Assembly (NCBI GenBank): GCA_958510825.1
Contig: OY294047.1
Location: 39,137,229-39,201,228, forward strand
Length of the DNA stretch: 64,000 bases
Direction of reading: 5' to 3'
Source: Brachypterus glaber
Lineage: Eukaryota; Arthropoda; Insecta; Coleoptera; Kateretidae
In this document: piece by piece, positions 59,985-64,000 of the stretch
Position numbering within the stretch: the stretch's first letter is position 1
How the letters are laid out: each line of letters opens with the position of its first letter
Notes under the pieces: generated by a model
The model's input: only the letters and a program-made list of their open reading frames with translations
What the model was told of the DNA's origin: nothing
The model's database searches: none
Translations under genes and position numbers: made by a program

Positions 59985-60246
59985 TTACATGTTTGTTTAA
60001 CCTCGTACTATTCTACTTAATTAAGCATCCCCTAAGTCCAGGACTTGTGTGGGCTAGTAGTAGAGGGAACCACCGGCTTATACTGACTTTCGAACCAGTT
60101 TCTAGGGAGTGTCCATTTCACTTATCGCCTTCGCCAAATTTCAATTTTTAATTAACTGAAAAAGGCAAATCGGCGCCAGTGAGAATCGAACTCACGATAG
60201 TAGACTTGCTATGCATACGCGCCAGCCACTACGCTATGCCTCCCAT
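59985..60246 (-). mobile_element. tRNA-derived SINE (second family)
   Basis: On the minus strand the head (60246 down to about 60168) has an A box ATAGCGTAGTGG (60226-60237) and a B box GAGTTCGATTCTC (60181-60193) with a perfect GTGAG/CTCAC T-stem. The acceptor stem does not pair, so it is not a tRNA gene. A short body follows, then a 116-bp tail (59985-60100) that is shared with 34128-34243. The tail contains its own GGTTCGAAAGTC word and ends near TAATG units. The target duplication is not visible. Confidence 0.75.
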
Positions 60247-60780
60247 AATAACAAAACTTAAATTAACCGTGGATATAATGGATAAATTTTTAGTGTCGTT
60301 TTTAAACATTTAAAACTGTTTTATTGACATATAGGTTGAAACTTTTCAGAAAAAAAATGGTGGAATTGGTTTTTGAGTAGTTCAGACTCAAGTTTTTAAA
60401 TCAAAAATTAACAAAATTGCCCTATAAAGGGTTAAATCAAAATTTTAGATTGAAACAAACTTACACTAACCGTGGATATAATTATAAACAAATAAATAAG
60501 CCGTTAGCCATTGGTTAAAAAAATGATCACAGTGTGAAGATTAGTAATGGCAAAACAAGTAGCGAATAAACAGCGTCCGTGTTTAATTACAAGTCAGACG
60601 CGCATGAGAAAGTACGCCGTTGTTAAGGACAATTTCAATTAATTTGCATTCGATACCCTCGTTTTATTTTGCTGGGCTAAAATTTAAAGTGCGCAAAGAT
60701 TATGCGCACACCTTTTGCATAAATCTCGCGGTAATCCGTTACTAAGGTGGCTAACAATTTTTTATTGGATTACAAAAGAA
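60247..60780. promoter_or_regulatory. Unique block with homeodomain and POU words
   Basis: From about 60540 the composition is balanced. TTAATTAC, CAATTAATTTGCAT (an AATTA core overlapping the octamer ATTTGCAT at 60642-60649), CAAAGATTATGCGC and TTGGATTAC lie within 200 bp. There is no open frame or repeat. Regulatory role is inferred from words only. Confidence 0.3.
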
Positions 60781-61038
60781 AGAGTTACCAGCCCATTATA
60801 CTCAATAAAATAGCTCTCTCTCTCTCTCTTGACTGCGTGGCTCTACACCGCTGAAGATACCGGCAACCGGGAAATGGTAACCCAGAAGCTATGCTTTTCA
60901 ATGCAAATCTAGTAAACAGCCTAGTAAGCCTGATAAAGGAAACGAAGCTGTTTGACTAGCAAGAGACCCAAGAATAACACAATAGGCCCGCAGGTGGCCG
61001 CAGTGTTTGAGGTACGAATCCTCATCTTGTTTCTCTTC
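60781..61038. other. GC-richer segment leading into the microsatellite
   Basis: Has a short CT run at about 60811-60830, then mixed GC-richer sequence ending with GAGGTACGAATCCTC, a B-box-like word, about 20 bases before the ATCA repeat. It may be a degraded SINE whose tail seeded the microsatellite. No clear A box. Confidence 0.3.
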
Positions 61039-61337
<299 letters not shown>

Positions 61338-61849
61338 TAATTATGACCTTTTGGTCACTTATAGTCTTGAACTATCGTCCTTTTTGACCAGATACAAGTG
61401 TTACAATTGTTTTAAATAAATAAAATTTCTTCTATCATAACCTCAAAAACATGTGGATAACCCTAATTCAGATTCAACCACCAAATTACATCCCATATAC
61501 TAACTTTCCATTGTAAAATCATTATCAATATAAAAATAATATAGCATTTGACATACATAAAGCAAACGTACATCAACGCAACCTTCTATACAGTTATAAA
61601 GATAGTCGCCCTCTTTTTCTTTAATGGTGTTGGAGAGAGAACAAGATGCGTTGGTTCACTTTTGGTTCAAGCGAAATACGTCTTTTATAGCGATGGCTAA
61701 GACAGATAGATAAATAGGTAGATAGATATTAAATTTTAGCGCGAGTCGGTGATAAAAATTACCAAACTATTTTATTGTAAGAACTTATTTTCAAACTTTC
61801 CATAAAAATTTTAAATGTCAACCTAATGTCAGTAAAAATAGAGTATCGA
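61338..61849. other. Intergenic DNA
   Basis: AT-rich with short AGAT units near 61707-61730. No gene is visible. Confidence 0.3.
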
Positions 61850-61853
61850 TTAA

Positions 61854-61998
61854 GTGCCTATTCACAGGCTAGCATTAGAACGTAATACACAACAATGCGA
61901 TGCCGTGATTGGCTTGATGTGCCGCCATGTATTTTGTAAGCCAATCACAGCACCGCATTCTTATGTTTTATGTTCTTATGCAAGCTTCTGGATATGCC
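61854..61998. mobile_element. 145-bp two-arm MITE, TTAA-flanked
   Basis: TTAA lies outside each end (61850-61853, 61999-62002). The left arm has GTGCCTATTCACAGGCTAGC and ACAATGCGATGCCGTGATTG; the right arm has CCAATCACAGCACCGCATT and CAAGCTTCTGGATATGCC. Same family as 26663-26787. Confidence 0.8.
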
Positions 61999-62002
61999 TT
62001 AA

Positions 62003-64000
62003 GACAGATATATTATATTTATGATTAAGTTTTTAATTTTATCTTAAAAATATTTTTTTCTTTCTTTAAAGTTATTTAAATAAATTTCCCTAGCAAGTCA
62101 AAATTAACAAAAGTACAAGTACAAATTATATTATATAAATAACTCATTATATATAATATTATATAATAACTCGTTATATATTATATAATATAAATAACTC
62201 ATTTAAATATCATGTTCTATTACATTTATAATTAAATAATTAAAGCTATAAATAACACGTTTAACGATAAACGAAAACTTTGATCGACTTTTAAATAGTA
62301 ATTTTTACGCCGTGTCTGTAGTAACGTTCCATAAATAAGGTATCTGTGGTAGATTAAAAATATTGTGAAATGCTCCACTCTATACAGTGTAGTCTATAGT
62401 GGTATGTAAATTTAGGAATCAGTTGCTCTTTTAATCTAGATCGAAAAGAGTAAATACTCTCGACTCCATAAAACTACCTCTCCATCTCGATTCTATACTT
62501 CCCCTTTTTGTATTTTTCATTAAAAAAGTACTTCTTGATAACTTTCTATCTTTCTACATTAGAAAATGCGGTCCTTTAGCCCAGAAGCACATTTTATTCA
62601 TAACGATTTACGAACTACAATGTTCATTAGTACTAATTTATACTTTAGCTTTCAAATTGTTGGACATAGATTTTTACCCCATTTTTACAATATTTACCAT
62701 TTATTCCCTCATTATTTTATTTTCGGCTGAAACGGCTTTACAGCAGCAATTATTTTAGAGGTAAATATTTACAATAATTCTTATATGATAGAACTCAAAA
62801 AGGTAAAAAACTTTTCTAAAAACTTATTGGAATTATTAAAAAAAGTTGCATAGTAAAACTACGTCTAAAGTGAACTGAAACAACAGTGGCGAAAAATGCT
62901 TATAACCAAAGGATAAAAAGAAATTAGCACTAAAGGGTAATAAAGGTTTTCGAACTGATTAAATACATTTTAAGTTAAATGAGCATGACAATGCTTAAAA
63001 TTACTGGATATCATAAAAAAAACGAAAAGTATGTACTTCAAAAGTTGTTGGTAAAAGTTCTTTACCAACCATTATGGTCATAGTTAATATTTTAGCTCAT
63101 TTTAATAAGATATGGTTTAAATCTAGTAGAATTTTCCCGTAGACTTTAAATACGTTTGCAGAAATTCTCTATCGTAAAAAAGAATTTTTCTGTTTCTGAC
63201 CAAATTTGAAAGATAGTTTATTTAAAATACTTAGTTAAATATTCTAGTTTTGTTTAAATTACACAGACCAACAAGGATTTTGTGATTGGATTTTTTTTTT
63301 TATTTTCTGGCTTAGTTAAGACTCACTAACTGCCAAAAAAGCATTTTTTTGTTTCCATCACCTATAATTTTTTTCAGCTATAAGCCCAGCCAAAAATATC
63401 CTTTTTTAACATAAAGTGTAGAATTTTTTAGTTATGGACATTGGTATACATTAACATAATAAAAAGAAGCCAAAACAAAAATAAAATTTTGGATCACCCT
63501 AATGGCATGGATTTTTTTTTATTGTTATTTTGTGCGAAATCAGCGGTATCGAACATAGTTATATGCAAACATTCAGAATTTTATCCCTGTTTTTTTTTTC
63601 TTGGCCCACTGTGCGGTTGTTCAAAACCCTTACGTGATGGACAAAAACTGAAGTAATAATCGAATTAAACATAATTGTTTCAAATTTCAAGTCTCTGGGT
63701 CAAAGCGTTTTTTGAAATGTAAAGTTGTTTTGCAAGCTACTTGTATCTTTGCGGGAACTATAACTAAATTACCCAAAATCAATTGTCAGATCCAAATCAA
63801 TTTTCAAATGTTGAAAATTTGTTGGCCTTTGTTATAGAAGCTAGTTTTTCTGTCAAAATATTAAGCTAGTAATATTGAGCGTTGTCATGCTCACTTAAAA
63901 TATGTCCAGGCCCAGTGCGTTGCAACTCATTGTACATTTTAAAAATAATAATTATTGTGGGACTTGGATTACAGAGACTTTCCTGATAACTCGCTTTCCT
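62003..64000. other. AT-rich intergenic DNA
   Basis: A TATA-rich imperfect palindrome at about 62125-62200 (AACTCATTATATATAATATT and related) and a small hairpin GTTGGTAAA/TTTACCAAC at about 63048-63070. A balanced block at 62290-62560. The 63441-63656 plus frame has no motif. No gene is supportable. Confidence 0.3.

Noticed and set aside
60168..60246. A functional tRNA gene on the minus strand
   Set aside because: Only the T-stem pairs well; the acceptor stem fails and the sequence continues into a repeat body.

Overview
This is an AT-rich stretch of an arthropod genome, most likely an insect. No protein-coding host gene can be assigned with confidence. The evidence for an insect is indirect: a broken Jockey/CR1-like LINE, tRNA-derived SINEs, many short terminal-inverted-repeat (TIR) elements with TA or TTAA target sites, and dense A/T tracts. 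A beetle is my best guess, and it is weak. Nearly all open reading frames are short. They fall in AT-rich DNA, inside repeats, or in GC-richer patches where several frames are open at once, so I do not treat them as genes. There is one 200-base assembly gap (22147-22346).

Layout. 1-16 kb: two copies of a long-armed TA-flanked foldback element (983-1610 and 11015-12050, the second carrying a nested 206-bp insertion), three further foldbacks between 7.9 and 10.8 kb (one nested in another), two ends of a dispersed GGGAACG element, and a CpG-richer patch at 5.56-6.08 kb. 16-30 kb: a SINE with 17-bp target duplications (17359-17545), several GC-richer unique patches, the gap, the LINE fragment (22719-23970), a Tc1-type mini-element (24751-24958) and small inverted-repeat elements. 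30-41 kb: a long AT-rich stretch, then SINE and foldback relics, a recent 0.71-kb tandem duplication (36290-37735), and a foldback with CACAGTG ends and 5-bp target duplications (39911-40707). 41-53 kb: unusually AT-rich unique sequence with two CpG-rich islands (about 42.0-42.36 and 49.93-50.15 kb; the first holds a possible 14-codon minus-strand first exon) and three large foldbacks, one with 9-bp target duplications. 53-64 kb: more mini-elements, a perfect 61-bp inverted repeat, a pseudogene of a retrotransposon protein tail (58745-59030), a second SINE (59985-60246), a long CT microsatellite and a two-arm mini-element at 61854-61998.

Read together, this looks like a gene desert or a very large intron of a regulatory gene. 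Small GC-richer unique patches, some with homeodomain, POU-octamer, Runx or GATA-like words, are separated by layers of non-autonomous transposons. I did not find a convincing new molecular system. The strongest new-looking signals are the transposons with readable target-site duplications, their nesting order, the duplicated end of the 46.6-kb element, and the recurrent GGGAACG and GACAGACGGAC-type sequence families.
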